A stretch of DNA of 52,129 nt from Methylobacterium brachiatum (GTDB lineage Bacteria > Pseudomonadota > Alphaproteobacteria > Rhizobiales > Beijerinckiaceae), in NCBI RefSeq assembly GCF_020523825.1, contig NZ_JAJALK010000027.1, positions 1-52,129 on the forward strand, written 5' to 3'. Numbering within the stretch: the stretch's first letter is position 1; every line of letters begins with the position of its first letter. Both the position numbers and the translations under genes were made by a program. The notes under the pieces were generated by a model. The model was not told the origin of the DNA. It worked only from the letters and a program-made list of their open reading frames with translations, and did not search any database. This document shows, one piece after another, positions 39,604-49,182 of this stretch.

Positions 39604-42528
39604 TCACCGCTCGATCCCGGGCTCGCGACCGCGTTCCGGATCGGGGCGACCGAGATGGCGCGCGAGCTGCGCCACTAGGCGTCGAACCGCCGGGGCCGGC
39701 GCGCGGCCGAGCCGGCGCCCAAAGGCGTCGATCAGGCGAAAGGCCGGCACGATCATATGGCCGACCCCGAGCCACGCTGCCGCCTCGCGCAGCGCCCGGG
39801 CCGCGCGTACCGCCCGGCCGACGTCGATCACCGGGGCGACACGCTCGGGCAGCCCGAGCACCCCGTCGCGCACGAACGCCACCCGGTCGGCGGCGTAGTC
39901 GACCACGTTGGCCTTCTCGCGGTAGCCACGCGCTTCCCGGAACAGTCGCTCCAGGACCATCGTGTCGTTGGCCGGCATGCGTGGATCCGCTTGGCGTTGC
40001 CGACACAGGGCGTCGAGCCGGTCACGCTCGACCACCACCCGCGCCGCGTGCCGGTGCCGGGTCAGGCCGACATAGACCTCGCGCGCGTCGGTGCCGGCCC
40101 CGAGGTACACCACCGCCGCGGAACAGGTCCGGCCCTGCGCCGCGTAAGATGTGCCGGCGTAGGCGTGGACGACCTTGGGATGGGCCGGCCGACGGCCGAA
40201 CCGGGGGACGCGCCGGAGCTCGTCCCACGCCGCCTCGATCACCCGCCCGTCCTCCAGCGCCAGATGCAGGCGCGCACCGCCATCCGAGTCCGTGACCAGC
40301 GCCTCGATCCGGGCGCGGGTACCGTTGCGCAGGCCGAGGTGCGGCAGGCTCTCGCCGAACCGGAGAGTATCGCCGAGCGCGAGCGCGAGTGGCACTAGCC
40401 GATCCTCGCGGTCGCGCGCCGGCGGAGCGATCAGGTCCGGCCCGAGCCGGCCCTCGGCCCGCAGCGCAGCCCGCGCCCGGGCGTTCAGCGTCGCCGCGTC
40501 GGCGTTGCGCCGGGTGACGATCAGCACGTCGTCGCCGTAGCTCACGCGCTGCTCGGTCCAAGTCGCGATCACGCGCGCCTGCGCCGCCTCGGCCCCCGCG
40601 ACCAGCTCGACCTGTCCCTCCGCCGCGTAGGCGCGCAGACCTGCCTCGGCATCGCCGCGCGCCATCACCACCGAGGCGGCGCGCTGCCACGCCACCGTCT
40701 GACGGCGGACCTCGCCGAGCACCGCGGAGCGCCCAACCACCTCGGCCACCGCCCGCAGCGCACTCGCGCCCCCGACCGAGGCGAGTTGCCGTCGATCGCC
40801 GATCAGCACGACCTTCGCACCGGCCGCCTGCGCCGCGCTCAGCACCGCCTCCAGGTCGCGGCTCGACACCATGCCGGCCTCGTCGACCAGGACCAGGGTG
40901 TCGCGGTCGAGCGCCGCGGGGTTGGTTTGGGACTCGGCATCCGAGCGGGTCGCCCGGGCGCGGTCGTGGCGCCAGCGGGCGATCGCCTGTGTGGGGATCC
41001 CGGTCGAGCGTCCGAGTTCGTCGGCCGCGACCCAGGAGGGCGCCAGGCCGATCACGCGCATCCCGGAGTCGTGCGCGGCCGCGACCAGGACCGCGGCCGT
41101 CGTCGTTTTCCCGGTGCCCGCACCGGCCTGGAGCAGCGATACCCCATCCGGGCCGGCGGCATGGCGCACGGCTTCGGCCTGTTCCGCGCTGAGGCGGCCG
41201 TCCCGGGCCAGAGCCGTCGTCACCGCCTCGGGGGCGATCCAGCGCCGGTCCAACGGGCGATCGGCGGCGCGCAGCATCGCTGCCTCGCAGGTTGCGATGC
41301 CCGGGCTGGTCCAGCACGCGCTCGCCCCCGGCACCATCTCGGCGGCCGCCAGCGGCAGCAGCGTGCCGTCCCGCTCCAAGTCGGCGAGTTCCGCCTCCAC
41401 CACCTCGACCCCGAGCCCCTGCACCCCCGCGAGTTCCAGGGCGCGCTGGAGCAGATCCTTGCGCGTCACGACGCTCTCGTGCCGGAACAGGGCCGAGGCG
41501 GCGCGCGCGACCGGGCCGTCGCCGGGGATCTCGGGCGGGTCGAACGGGGGTTCGCGTTCCGCATCGCGCGCGGCCGCGCGCGTGTCCTCGGGATGGCGCG
41601 CGGCGTCCCACGGATCGAGCGCGCAGGCGGCGAGTTCTTCGCGCCAGCGCGCCTCCAGCTCCGCACCGGTCGGCAGCTCGTGCTTGCCCCGGCGGGTGGC
41701 GAGCGCGGCGACCTCGCGCTGGGCGGATGTGGCCCCGGCGCCGGCATAGTCGAGGATCTGCTCCGAGCGCTTGGAGAAGGCCGCCAGCAGCGCCTCAGGC
41801 GGCCCGGCGACCTCCCATTGCCCGCGCCCGGCCTCGCGGTAGCGCAGGCCGAACCGCTCCCGCAGGTTCTCCGCCAGGGCGGCACGATAGGCGGCACCGA
41901 CGGCGATCTGGTAGGCGTAGAGTTGCTCGACCTCGATGGTCAGGTGCGTCTGAGATTTGTATCGACCGGATCCGGAATGTTTCGGCGCACCGGCAACATT
42001 GATAAATACACAATGCGTATGAATGTTTGGATCACCTTCACGCGTCGTGTAATGATCGAAGCGGCCGACGATCAGATCGCTCGGCCGGTGTCGTTCGACG
42101 CCCCCCGCACCGGTCCGGACGGTGACCAATACCTCCGCCGCGACAAAGGTGAGCGCCCGCTCGACCGCGGCGCGGTGCGCCGCCTCGATCGCGGCGCGCT
42201 GCTCGGGCGTGCCCGCCATCCACAGCACGGAAACGGATTTCCCGGGGGTTAGGGTGAGGTCCTGACCGGCCCAGTGGCCCGGGCCAGCGCCACGCACTAG
42301 CGGCTTGCCGGTGCCGGGATGATATCCGGCACACAGGTCGCGGAACGAGCTGGCGGCGATCGGCGCGCCGTGGCGCACGACCGTCCCACCAGAACTCCAC
42401 CACATGCCATCGCCATCCTTGGCATAATAGTCGTCGCGTCGGTCCGGGCGCGCCTCACGCTGGCCGTCGTTGGTGTAATACAGCCCGGCCGCCGAGCCGG
42501 CCCCGAGCCGGTGCAGCGAGGCGGTCAC
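39604..42528 (-). CDS. MobF-family relaxase/helicase (TrwC/TraI type)
   Basis: A 974-residue conjugative relaxase. The N-terminal domain has Tyr17/Tyr18 and Tyr34/Tyr35 as catalytic candidates and the metal triad His159, His170, His172 (FDHYTTREGDPNIHTHC), with the spacing of TrwC. The C-terminal part is a RecD-like helicase: GAGTGKTT Walker A, LVDEAGMVSS Walker B and GLTRHRHAARVVVE. It nicks oriT and unwinds the strand. The GTG start at 42528 overlaps the RHH gene stop. Confidence 0.92.
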   Translation of the reverse strand: MTASLHRLGAGSAAGLYYTNDGQREARPDRRDDYYAKDGDGMWWSSGGTVVRHGAPIAASSFRDLCAGYHPGTGKPLVRGAGPGHWAGQDLTLTPGKSVSVLWMAGTPEQRAAIEAAHRAAVERALTFVAAEVLVTVRTGAGGVERHRPSDLIVGRFDHYTTREGDPNIHTHCVFINVAGAPKHSGSGRYKSQTHLTIEVEQLYAYQIAVGAAYRAALAENLRERFGLRYREAGRGQWEVAGPPEALLAAFSKRSEQILDYAGAGATSAQREVAALATRRGKHELPTGAELEARWREELAACALDPWDAARHPEDTRAAARDAEREPPFDPPEIPGDGPVARAASALFRHESVVTRKDLLQRALELAGVQGLGVEVVEAELADLERDGTLLPLAAAEMVPGASACWTSPGIATCEAAMLRAADRPLDRRWIAPEAVTTALARDGRLSAEQAEAVRHAAGPDGVSLLQAGAGTGKTTTAAVLVAAAHDSGMRVIGLAPSWVAADELGRSTGIPTQAIARWRHDRARATRSDAESQTNPAALDRDTLVLVDEAGMVSSRDLEAVLSAAQAAGAKVVLIGDRRQLASVGGASALRAVAEVVGRSAVLGEVRRQTVAWQRAASVVMARGDAEAGLRAYAAEGQVELVAGAEAAQARVIATWTEQRVSYGDDVLIVTRRNADAATLNARARAALRAEGRLGPDLIAPPARDREDRLVPLALALGDTLRFGESLPHLGLRNGTRARIEALVTDSDGGARLHLALEDGRVIEAAWDELRRVPRFGRRPAHPKVVHAYAGTSYAAQGRTCSAAVVYLGAGTDAREVYVGLTRHRHAARVVVERDRLDALCRQRQADPRMPANDTMVLERLFREARGYREKANVVDYAADRVAFVRDGVLGLPERVAPVIDVGRAVRAARALREAAAWLGVGHMIVPAFRLIDAFGRRLGRAPAPAVRRLVAQLARHLGRPDPERGREPGIER

Positions 42529-42821
42529 GCCGCCGGGGCCCCGGTACCGTCTTTGGCTCGAAAACGACAGACCTTGGTGAGGTCGATGGCGCCGGAGGGC
42601 GCACCGAGTTCGCCCACGGCCTGGGCCATATCGAGCAGGGCGGCGTCGATCCGTTCGGCGCGCTCGATCAGAACGCGGTGGCGGATCGCCACCTCCAGGC
42701 GTTGGGCCACGCACTCGGCCGCGAGGCTTTCGCTGGACCAGCCATGCTCGGCCGCGGCGGCAGTCAGGCGGGAGGCGAGGGGGGCCGCCAGGATAATGGT
42801 GAAGGAGACCTCGTCGGCCAT
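42525..42821 (-). CDS. Ribbon-helix-helix mobilisation accessory protein
   Basis: A 98-residue protein with RHH-like start (VSFTIILAAPLASRLTAAAA) and helical tail. It precedes the relaxase and overlaps it in GTGA, like TrwA or MbeC-type accessory proteins that bind oriT. It probably binds the repeats at 42950-43000. Confidence 0.68.
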   Translation of the reverse strand: MADEVSFTIILAAPLASRLTAAAAEHGWSSESLAAECVAQRLEVAIRHRVLIERAERIDAALLDMAQAVGELGAPSGAIDLTKVCRFRAKDGTGAPAA

Positions 42822-43103
42822 TGGCGCACCTGATAGGGGTGGTTCGGGCTGGGCAGCCTGACACCCTCGGGCTCGATCGGCGAGGCTTGTGAACCCGCTC
42901 GGTTAACGCCGGGTCACTTCAGTGCGTGTGGTGTGATAGCCTTCTCCTTGCCGTACACGTTACCGTACCGTTACCGTATGGTTGCCGTTTGCAGCCGTAG
43001 TCTGCCGTCCTCGGCCGGATCCTAACGTGAGCTTGCCGTCGCCCTCGGCATTCGAGCGATCGGCTGCACGCCCTGGCAATCCCCGCTCTGCTAGGGCATT
43101 GCC
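42822..43103. other. Probable oriT region
   Basis: The 280 bp lies between the divergent relaxase and accessory genes, where oriT usually sits. GTGTGATAGC at 42931-42940 recalls the nic core TGTCT/ATAGC of R388-type MobF plasmids. Next to it are tandem imperfect repeats of a TTACCGT/TTGCCGT motif (about 42950-42992), possible binding sites for the RHH protein. The nic position is inference. Confidence 0.5.
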
Positions 43104-43616
43104 ATGGCCCAGCGCCCCCGCCTCGACCTACGCCGCCTCGCCCGGGACGCCGCCGCGACCCCCGGCAGCCGCCGCACCGCCGGTGCTCCGGGCGGTCGGG
43201 CCGCCACGGGCTTGATGGACATCGTGCGCGGCCACCTCGACGCCCTGGTCGCCCTCCAGGCCGGCGGATTGACCTGGGATGCGGTCGCGGCCGGCCTCAC
43301 GGCGCAGGGGTTCACCACCGCCGACGGCCAGCCGATCACCGGGCGCAATCTCACCGGCATCATCTCCAGCGTTCGGCGGCAGGCCGCCGCCCGCGCAGCC
43401 AGGGCGGAGGCGCGGGCGGCCCGGCCAGATCGGCCGACCTCATCGCATCCCGTACCGCCCCCGACCGGCTCGACCCCCCGGGCGTCACGGCTCGCACCGG
43501 AGCTCCGTCCGGATCGCGAGAGGCCAACCCCATCGGCCGCGGATGCGCCGCTCACCGAGGCGGAGATCCAGCACCTGCAGGCCGAGAAGCACAGCCACCT
43601 GTTCAAGAAGGACTGA
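43104..43616 (+). CDS. Mobilisation-region protein, TraK-like layout
   Basis: A 170-residue basic protein. Residues 35-95 (DALVALQAGGLTWDAVAAGL, then ITGRNLTGIISSVRRQ) recall small TraK/MobC-like DNA-binding proteins that read a recombination of helix motifs; the middle is Ala/Arg/Pro-rich. It lies at the oriT edge and six bases before the ParA-like gene. The assignment is tentative. Confidence 0.5.
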   Translation: MAQRPRLDLRRLARDAAATPGSRRTAGAPGGRAATGLMDIVRGHLDALVALQAGGLTWDAVAAGLTAQGFTTADGQPITGRNLTGIISSVRRQAAARAARAEARAARPDRPTSSHPVPPPTGSTPRASRLAPELRPDRERPTPSAADAPLTEAEIQHLQAEKHSHLFKKD

Positions 43617-43621
43617 CACCC

Positions 43622-44428
43622 ATGCCTCGCGTCCTCCTCGTCGCCCAGGAAACCGGCGGCGTCGGCAAGTCGACCGTGACCCGCGGCCTGGCGGAGGCCG
43701 TGCCGGACGCGCCGATCCTGGAGATCGAGTCGGTGCATCGCCTGACCGAGTTCAAGACCGCGACGGCCGCCAACGAACCCGGCGGCGTGCGCTACTTCGA
43801 GATGCGCGCCACGCGCGAGGCGATCGAGGCCAGCGGCGGCAAGGCCGCGCGGTCCGAGCTCGACGAGGTGATCAACGCGCTCTACGCGGTCGCGGCCCCC
43901 ACCCTCGTCGACATCGGCGCCAACACCTCGGCGAGCCTGCTCGGGGTGCTGAGGGACGAGGCGCCGGAGCTGGGCAAGGCCGGGATCGAACTCGGGCTCG
44001 TGGTGGTGGTGGCCGCCGAGGCCGGCTCGCTCGCGGATGCGGGCAAGCTGCTGCAGGCCGCGCGGGACTGGACCGGTGCCCGGTTCGTCGTGGCCAACGG
44101 CGTGCGCGGCGCGATCGACCCGACGATCCTGGAGCGCGTGGTCGGCGACGCGGGGGTCACGCACCTGCGCGCCTTCGAGCTGGAGGATGAGACGCGCGGG
44201 GTGTTGGCGGCCGGTCAGCTGCGCGGCGTCGGACGGCTCGACCGGGCGGGCCTGGTCAAGCAGACCTCGCAGGCCAAGGCCGGGCGGATCCTGCGCGATC
44301 TCACCGCGTTCCGCCTCGCCGTGATGGAGGCGGTCAAGCCGGCGGCCCTGTGGCTGGTCGAGGAGGCGCCGGTCGCAGGTCGGGCCGGGACGCCGGCAGG
44401 GGGAGCCAAGCGTGCCCGCAACGCCTGA
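43622..44428 (+). CDS. ParA-like ATPase of the mobilisation region
   Basis: A 268-residue P-loop protein with QETGGVGKST (residues 9-18). The signature Lys of ParA/MinD Walker A motifs (KGGxGK) is Thr here, while the second Lys remains. The gene is between the small DNA-binding gene and a membrane protein, like TraL of IncP plasmids, and overlaps the next start by 17 bases. Likely a transfer accessory. Confidence 0.7.
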   Translation: MPRVLLVAQETGGVGKSTVTRGLAEAVPDAPILEIESVHRLTEFKTATAANEPGGVRYFEMRATREAIEASGGKAARSELDEVINALYAVAAPTLVDIGANTSASLLGVLRDEAPELGKAGIELGLVVVVAAEAGSLADAGKLLQAARDWTGARFVVANGVRGAIDPTILERVVGDAGVTHLRAFELEDETRGVLAAGQLRGVGRLDRAGLVKQTSQAKAGRILRDLTAFRLAVMEAVKPAALWLVEEAPVAGRAGTPAGGAKRARNA

Positions 44429-45008
44429 GGACGTGAAAGCCCGCCTCGCGCGGGCCGACCGCGCCGCGCGTGAGGCCGCGGCCGGGTTCGAGCGGGACAG
44501 CCGCGCCGCGCTCACCCGGCTGAAGACGCGCCCGATCCACGAGCGGTTCGCGGCCTTGGAGGAGGGCGCAGCACAGCTCCTGCCCGAACATCGGCGCGAG
44601 CTCCTGCTCTCGATCCGCGACCGCTCCGACGAGGCGGAGCCTAGCGTCCGGTCCGCGCCGCGCCACGCGAGCCGCATCGCGGTCTGGCGCGGGCGCCTGC
44701 CGTTCCACATGCACCGGCTCACCCGTGACGCCTTGCTCGCGCTCTGCCTCTTGCTCGGGCTGGTCCTGGCCTACCGCCGCACGCCGATCTCCTGGGTCGA
44801 GGTGCGGGGCGACCGGGATGTGACCGCCGCCTGGGTCATGCCGGACGGGCGATCCGGCGGGGACCGCCTCGTGGCGGGGCGCGCCTATGCGTTGATGCGG
44901 GACGCCGACGGCGTGGTTGAGCTGCGCGACTGGCACCCGAGCGACGGCTATGCCACGACCCGCGTGCCTTCGGATTGGCTGCGGACCCGCTCCGGACCAT
45001 CACGCTGA
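44412..45008 (+). CDS. Mobilisation-region membrane protein, unknown
   Basis: A 198-residue protein with a charged N-terminal helical part and one hydrophobic segment near residue 110 (DALLALCLLLGLVLAYRR), then a C-terminal domain of mixed strands. I do not recognise the family. The GTG start overlaps the ParA-like gene end. It converges on the coupling protein gene; a link to transfer is inferred from position. Confidence 0.55.
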   Translation: MPATPEDVKARLARADRAAREAAAGFERDSRAALTRLKTRPIHERFAALEEGAAQLLPEHRRELLLSIRDRSDEAEPSVRSAPRHASRIAVWRGRLPFHMHRLTRDALLALCLLLGLVLAYRRTPISWVEVRGDRDVTAAWVMPDGRSGGDRLVAGRAYALMRDADGVVELRDWHPSDGYATTRVPSDWLRTRSGPSR

Positions 45009-45035
45009 GGTCCGGATCTCTCGATCCGATGCGGT

Positions 45036-46718
45036 TCACCGCGTCCGGCCGACCGGCGGTACGGAGGTGATCAGCTTGCGGAAGCGCGGATCGGTGTGCG
45101 CGACCGTCTTCTTCAGGCGCAACGGATGGCGCGCGTGGCCGCCGCTGTTGGGAAACACCAGGAGTTCGTCGCCCGGCATCGCGATCAGCGCCTCCTTGGT
45201 CATCAGGCGCGCGCCCTGCGACGCACGGGCCGTGGACGGCGTGCCCTTGGCATCGCCGGTCGGGGCCGTCCGGGTCTCGACGAAGGCGGTGTAGTCGCCG
45301 ATCGACCGCGACCAGCGCTCGGCCTCATCCGGATCGACGGCCGGGACGTCGAAGACGGTGACAACCTCCGCGGTGTTAAGCAGCACGTCCGCTCCGGCCT
45401 CGCCGTAGAGCCCGACGAGTTGGGCGCGGTCCTGCCACATCGTCCAAAGGCTGGCGCCGTAGCCCGGCAGCTCGCCCGCCGCGGTGAGAAGCGCATCGAA
45501 CCGGCCGAGTACCGCGGCCTCGTCGACGAAGATCATCAACCGCTCAGCCGGACGGTGGCGACGCACCGAGGCGAACAGGTCGGACAACAGCCAGCGCAGC
45601 AACGGGGCGAGCACAGTCTTGTACTCGGTCGGCACCGCCACGAACAAGTCGACGGCGCCGGTGGACAGCTCGGACAGCTGGAAGGTCGAGTCGCCGACGA
45701 GGTCGCGCAGGCGCCGGTCGGCGAGCCACTGGAAGGCCTGCAGGGCGGTGGATTTGATCGGGTCCTTGGTCTTGGGATCGGCCTCTAGGATCTCGATCGC
45801 CGCGTAGGCCGCGGGCTCGGGCCAGTGCGTGACGTACTGCTGCAGGAGGCCGCGGAAGCGGGCCTCGTCGGTTAGCAAGTCCTGAACCTCCACGACCGTG
45901 CACGCCTGCGGCTGACGCAGGGCGACCAACAGCGCACCGGTGATCAGATCGACGGCCCGGTTGCGGAAGTAGGCGGAGGCCTCGCCGTCACCGGAGGCCT
46001 CGGGCAGGAGCGCCAGCGCGGTACTCTGGAGGTAGAGGACGTCGTCCGGGTCGCGGCCCTGGAGCGGGTTCCAGTGGTCGGTGCCGCCGGCCAAGCCCAT
46101 GGGATCGAGGCAGACGACGCGGCGCCCGAGCGAGCGGCGTCGTGCGGCCACGGAGCGGTAGACCTCGCCCTTCGGATCGAACACGACAGCGGGGCCACCC
46201 CAACCCTGCGGCTCGGGAAAAGCGAGATTGGGGATGAGCAAGCCCGACGTCTTGCCCTTGCGCGGCGGCGCGATGGTGACAAGCGTGCCTTGCACGGCGA
46301 TGCGGACGGCACGGCCGGTCTCCGGATCACGGCCGAGTTCGAGCCCGTTGCGGAGCCGACCGCGCTCGGTTGCAGTGGCGAAGCGGGCCGAGCCGAACAA
46401 GTCGGAGGTGTCCCGCTTCTGTTTGGGTTTGGCGCGCCGCAGCAGCTCGGCTCCGAACAGGATCAAGAGGGGGAAGAAGGCGAGGAGTGGGGCTAGCGAC
46501 CAGCCGTTGTTGGCGAATTCGGGCGCACGACCGATCAGCATGAGGTACGGCATCGCGAGCGCGTCACCGGCACGCACGGAGAATAGGGCCTCGAACCAGG
46601 CCCCGGGGCGCGTCACCTCTGCGGGCCAATACGCTGGGTCGAGCCCGTTCTGGATCAAACCCGCGACTGGGTAGGCCAGGAGCACGGTCGCGAGAAAGGC
46701 TGAGAAGATTATGCGCAT
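45036..46718 (-). CDS. VirD4/TraG-family type IV coupling protein
   Basis: A 560-residue protein with two N-terminal membrane segments (about 5-22 and 72-95) and an ATPase domain: Walker A APPRKGKTSG (Lys156), Walker B MIFVDEAAVLGRF. It links the relaxase complex to a secretion channel. No channel genes (VirB type) are in the window, so the plasmid is mobilisable rather than self-transmissible by what is seen. Confidence 0.88.
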   Translation of the reverse strand: MRIIFSAFLATVLLAYPVAGLIQNGLDPAYWPAEVTRPGAWFEALFSVRAGDALAMPYLMLIGRAPEFANNGWSLAPLLAFFPLLILFGAELLRRAKPKQKRDTSDLFGSARFATATERGRLRNGLELGRDPETGRAVRIAVQGTLVTIAPPRKGKTSGLLIPNLAFPEPQGWGGPAVVFDPKGEVYRSVAARRRSLGRRVVCLDPMGLAGGTDHWNPLQGRDPDDVLYLQSTALALLPEASGDGEASAYFRNRAVDLITGALLVALRQPQACTVVEVQDLLTDEARFRGLLQQYVTHWPEPAAYAAIEILEADPKTKDPIKSTALQAFQWLADRRLRDLVGDSTFQLSELSTGAVDLFVAVPTEYKTVLAPLLRWLLSDLFASVRRHRPAERLMIFVDEAAVLGRFDALLTAAGELPGYGASLWTMWQDRAQLVGLYGEAGADVLLNTAEVVTVFDVPAVDPDEAERWSRSIGDYTAFVETRTAPTGDAKGTPSTARASQGARLMTKEALIAMPGDELLVFPNSGGHARHPLRLKKTVAHTDPRFRKLITSVPPVGRTR

Positions 46719-46821
46719 TGCGGGTCAGTCACGAGAAAAGTAGACAGCATCGTTACAAGCACATCTTGCCCTTTGGGATCGATAACGGCATATCATTGCA
46801 AAGCAAAACGCTTAGAATAGA

Positions 46822-47439
46822 TTATCTATAATTTAGAGATGCTAATTTTTCGAGATTTATTTTTTCTTTCAGCCAAGCAGCATTGAGTTTTTCTAGCCAC
46901 AAGGGACGATGATGAGTCCTGAGATCATCAAATCTTAGGTGCATCGATGCGACCTCCGGATCGTTCAGAAAGGCCGCTTCGCACAGTGCAGCAAGACCAT
47001 CAGCATCAAGGGCGTCGAATGCGTGGAGCACGCGTGTGGCCAACAGGCGCTGCTCGATGAGATCCGTCTCGGATCCTCCCAACTTCGCGAGGCGGACCTG
47101 ACGACCCGCGTAGCGTGACACCGCCTCGTTGATACATGTCGTGACTGCGATGCTGGCGAAAGAATTCGGATTGTAGGCCAACATCTGAACCTGATGCCAT
47201 GTGGGCAGCAGCACTATCCCGTCTCTTGCGAAAGACTCCAGTTGCTCAGGTTGCGGCATCGCGAGCCGGTTGCTCTCGAACCAGCGCGTGTCGGGCTGGT
47301 GGACCTGGAGTATGATATAGGTCGTCGAGCCCATCCGCCGGGCGAAAGCGTTCGCCGCAGCGACCCACTGAGGATGGCGTGCGTCGTCGATGAGGATGAT
47401 GTCGCGCCCGGTCTTTGCTGGCATTGTCTGTTCAGGCAT
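46822..47439 (-). CDS. Hypothetical protein, 205 aa
   Basis: Unknown soluble protein. It has a DIILIDDARHPQWVAAANAF start that suggests a Rossmann-like fold, and a C-terminal helical part. The start at 47439 overlaps the upstream gene by eight bases, so both are one unit. Base composition is lower in GC than the transfer genes. Function cannot be told. Confidence 0.6.
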   Translation of the reverse strand: MPEQTMPAKTGRDIILIDDARHPQWVAAANAFARRMGSTTYIILQVHQPDTRWFESNRLAMPQPEQLESFARDGIVLLPTWHQVQMLAYNPNSFASIAVTTCINEAVSRYAGRQVRLAKLGGSETDLIEQRLLATRVLHAFDALDADGLAALCEAAFLNDPEVASMHLRFDDLRTHHRPLWLEKLNAAWLKEKINLEKLASLNYR

Positions 47440-47698
47440 GACCCTGCACCTGCGGCTTGAGCACAACCACGCCCCGCGTCCGAAAGAGCATTTCGTCGGC
47501 CTCTGTCCAGATGGCCCCAAAGCCGCTCAGATCCTGGCCGGGACGTGCCGACACCACGTTATAGTTCTGGCGCACGAGACCAAGTTCTGACGCCCAGCGG
47601 ACCTCGGCCTGCCGCACGTCGGGGTGGATCTCCGTGTTGACGATAAGTAAGTCCTTGAACAGCGCTCTCAGCAGTGCGCCTTTGTCCATGGGAGGCAT
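47432..47698 (-). CDS. Hypothetical protein, 88 aa
   Basis: A small protein, mostly alpha/beta in character (LLIVNTEIHPDVRQAEVRWA), first gene of a pair with 46822-47439. No signal peptide, no known motif. It may be part of a two-gene stability or defence unit, but nothing in the sequence proves this. Confidence 0.55.
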   Translation of the reverse strand: MPPMDKGALLRALFKDLLIVNTEIHPDVRQAEVRWASELGLVRQNYNVVSARPGQDLSGFGAIWTEADEMLFRTRGVVVLKPQVQGHA

Positions 47699-47741
47699 AA
47701 CGATCCTTGCACCCTATCTGCATGAACGATGACAGTCGCAA

Positions 47742-48077
47742 TAAAAGGATCGTGTTTCTGAAACGGCGGGCAAATCGGTAAAATTGATATGATTTACTCA
47801 GTTCACATAATCTTTGAAGAGATCCAAATATTAATCAATATATAATCTTTAGATGCGCGTCGCCTCTCGCCTTGCATATTATTCAATATTTAGAGAGCTC
47901 TATGCCTGCAATGGTTAAGATATTTGCGAGCGCATAAATGTAATCGGGACCCATCGGGAAGTCATCTGGTGTTATCTTGATTGTTATTTTGCATTAATCC
48001 TTGGCGATCTCTATCGGTCTGGATTGAGAGAAACCGGTGATACGTGAACCTAGTCCCGGGCGCCGTGCCGCGTCTAC
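47742..48077. other. AT-rich intergenic region
   Basis: About 335 bp of strongly AT-rich sequence between the unknown pair and the resolvase. It has ATTAATCAATATATAATC-like stretches near 47830. I see no gene; a replication or promoter region is possible. Confidence 0.4.
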
Positions 48078-48674
48078 TTAGGTCGCCACGACAGCAGGCA
48101 TGGTAGATTGGCGCTCCAGGGTACGGTAAACGGTTGGCCGTGAGATCGAAAACAGCTCGGCCAAGTCGCTGATCGCGTAGTCGCCTGTGTCGTACATCCG
48201 GCGCAGCTCCTTCTGCTGGCGATCTGAGAGCTTGGGCTTCTTGCCCCGCAGCTTCCCCTTGGCGCGGGCCATCGCCATGCCCTCGCGCGTGCGCAGCCGG
48301 ATCAGGTCGGCCTCGAACTCGGCGAAGGTGGCCAGGATGTTGAAGAACAGCTTGCCCATCGGATCGAGCGGATCGTGCACGCTGGCGCCGAGCTGCAGCT
48401 TCACGCCCCGTGCCGCGAGCGCGTCGCCGATCGCGCGCGCGTCTGGCACGGAACGGGCGAGCCGGTCGAGCTTGGGCACTACCAGGGTGTCGCCACTCCG
48501 GACCGCAGCCAGCGCCTGGTCGAGACCCGGGCGGGCCCGGTTCGTCCCGGTGAAGCCCTTGTCGGTGTAGATGCGATCGGCCGCCACCCCGAGCTGGACC
48601 AGCGCGTGGCGCTGGGCGGCGAGGTCCTGCTTGTCGGTCGAGCAGCGAGCGTAGCCGATCAGCACGTGCGTCAT
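48078..48674 (-). CDS. Tn3-type resolvase
   Basis: A 198-residue serine recombinase with Ser12 (YARCSTDKQ), KLDRLARSVPD and an HTH at the C-terminus (DYAISDLAELFSISRPTVYRTL). It may resolve multimers. The upstream 48675-48939 has CGTATAAGGTCCCC and TTTTTATCGTACC elements that could be part of its res site. No transposase gene is in the window. Confidence 0.87.
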   Translation of the reverse strand: MTHVLIGYARCSTDKQDLAAQRHALVQLGVAADRIYTDKGFTGTNRARPGLDQALAAVRSGDTLVVPKLDRLARSVPDARAIGDALAARGVKLQLGASVHDPLDPMGKLFFNILATFAEFEADLIRLRTREGMAMARAKGKLRGKKPKLSDRQQKELRRMYDTGDYAISDLAELFSISRPTVYRTLERQSTMPAVVAT

Positions 48675-48939
48675 GCGTGGGGCTGTAACGTATAAGGTCC
48701 CCTCACCGCAATTTTTATCGTACCAATCGATTGAGACGCGGCCCGCGCAGGCATATCGAGCCTTTGTGCGTGGATCACCCGAGCGTCCGCTGACCGATCC
48801 CCTTGCGGACACAAAGGGGGAACCACGATGCAGCTCAGGGGAGCCAGCTTCTTGCGTAACTGACATTCAAAGTTCGTCCTGGCATGGATCGAGGCTTATG
48901 GCGTATGCTTATGCCCATGGCACACGATGGAGACGTCCC

Positions 48940-49182
48940 ATGAAAGCGAGGGTGATGCCTGACGGGCGCGTGAGCTTGCCGGCCGATTTACGCAAGCGGC
49001 ATGGTCTTGCTCGTGGCGGTGAGGTCATCGTCGAGGATATGGGCGACGCCATCGTGCTCCGGACCCTCGATCAGGTCGTCGCCCGGGCGCAGGCCTTGAG
49101 CCGTAGACTGGTCGGTGACACGGCAGGCGCGACCGTGGCGGATTTCCTCGCGGATCGCGCTCGTGAGGCTGAAGCCGAATGA
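48940..49182 (+). CDS. vapB: AbrB/MazE-type antitoxin (VapB)
   Basis: An 80-residue protein with a swapped-hairpin DNA-binding start (RVMPDGRVSLPADLRKRHG). It overlaps the PIN toxin gene in ATGA, as in vapBC operons. It neutralises VapC and represses the operon. Confidence 0.83.
   Translation: MKARVMPDGRVSLPADLRKRHGLARGGEVIVEDMGDAIVLRTLDQVVARAQALSRRLVGDTAGATVADFLADRAREAEAE

Noticed and set aside
37792..42003. ACCGGCAACATTGA present at 37792 and again at 41990
   Set aside because: The second copy is inside relaxase coding sequence and no further copies or symmetry were seen; probably chance.
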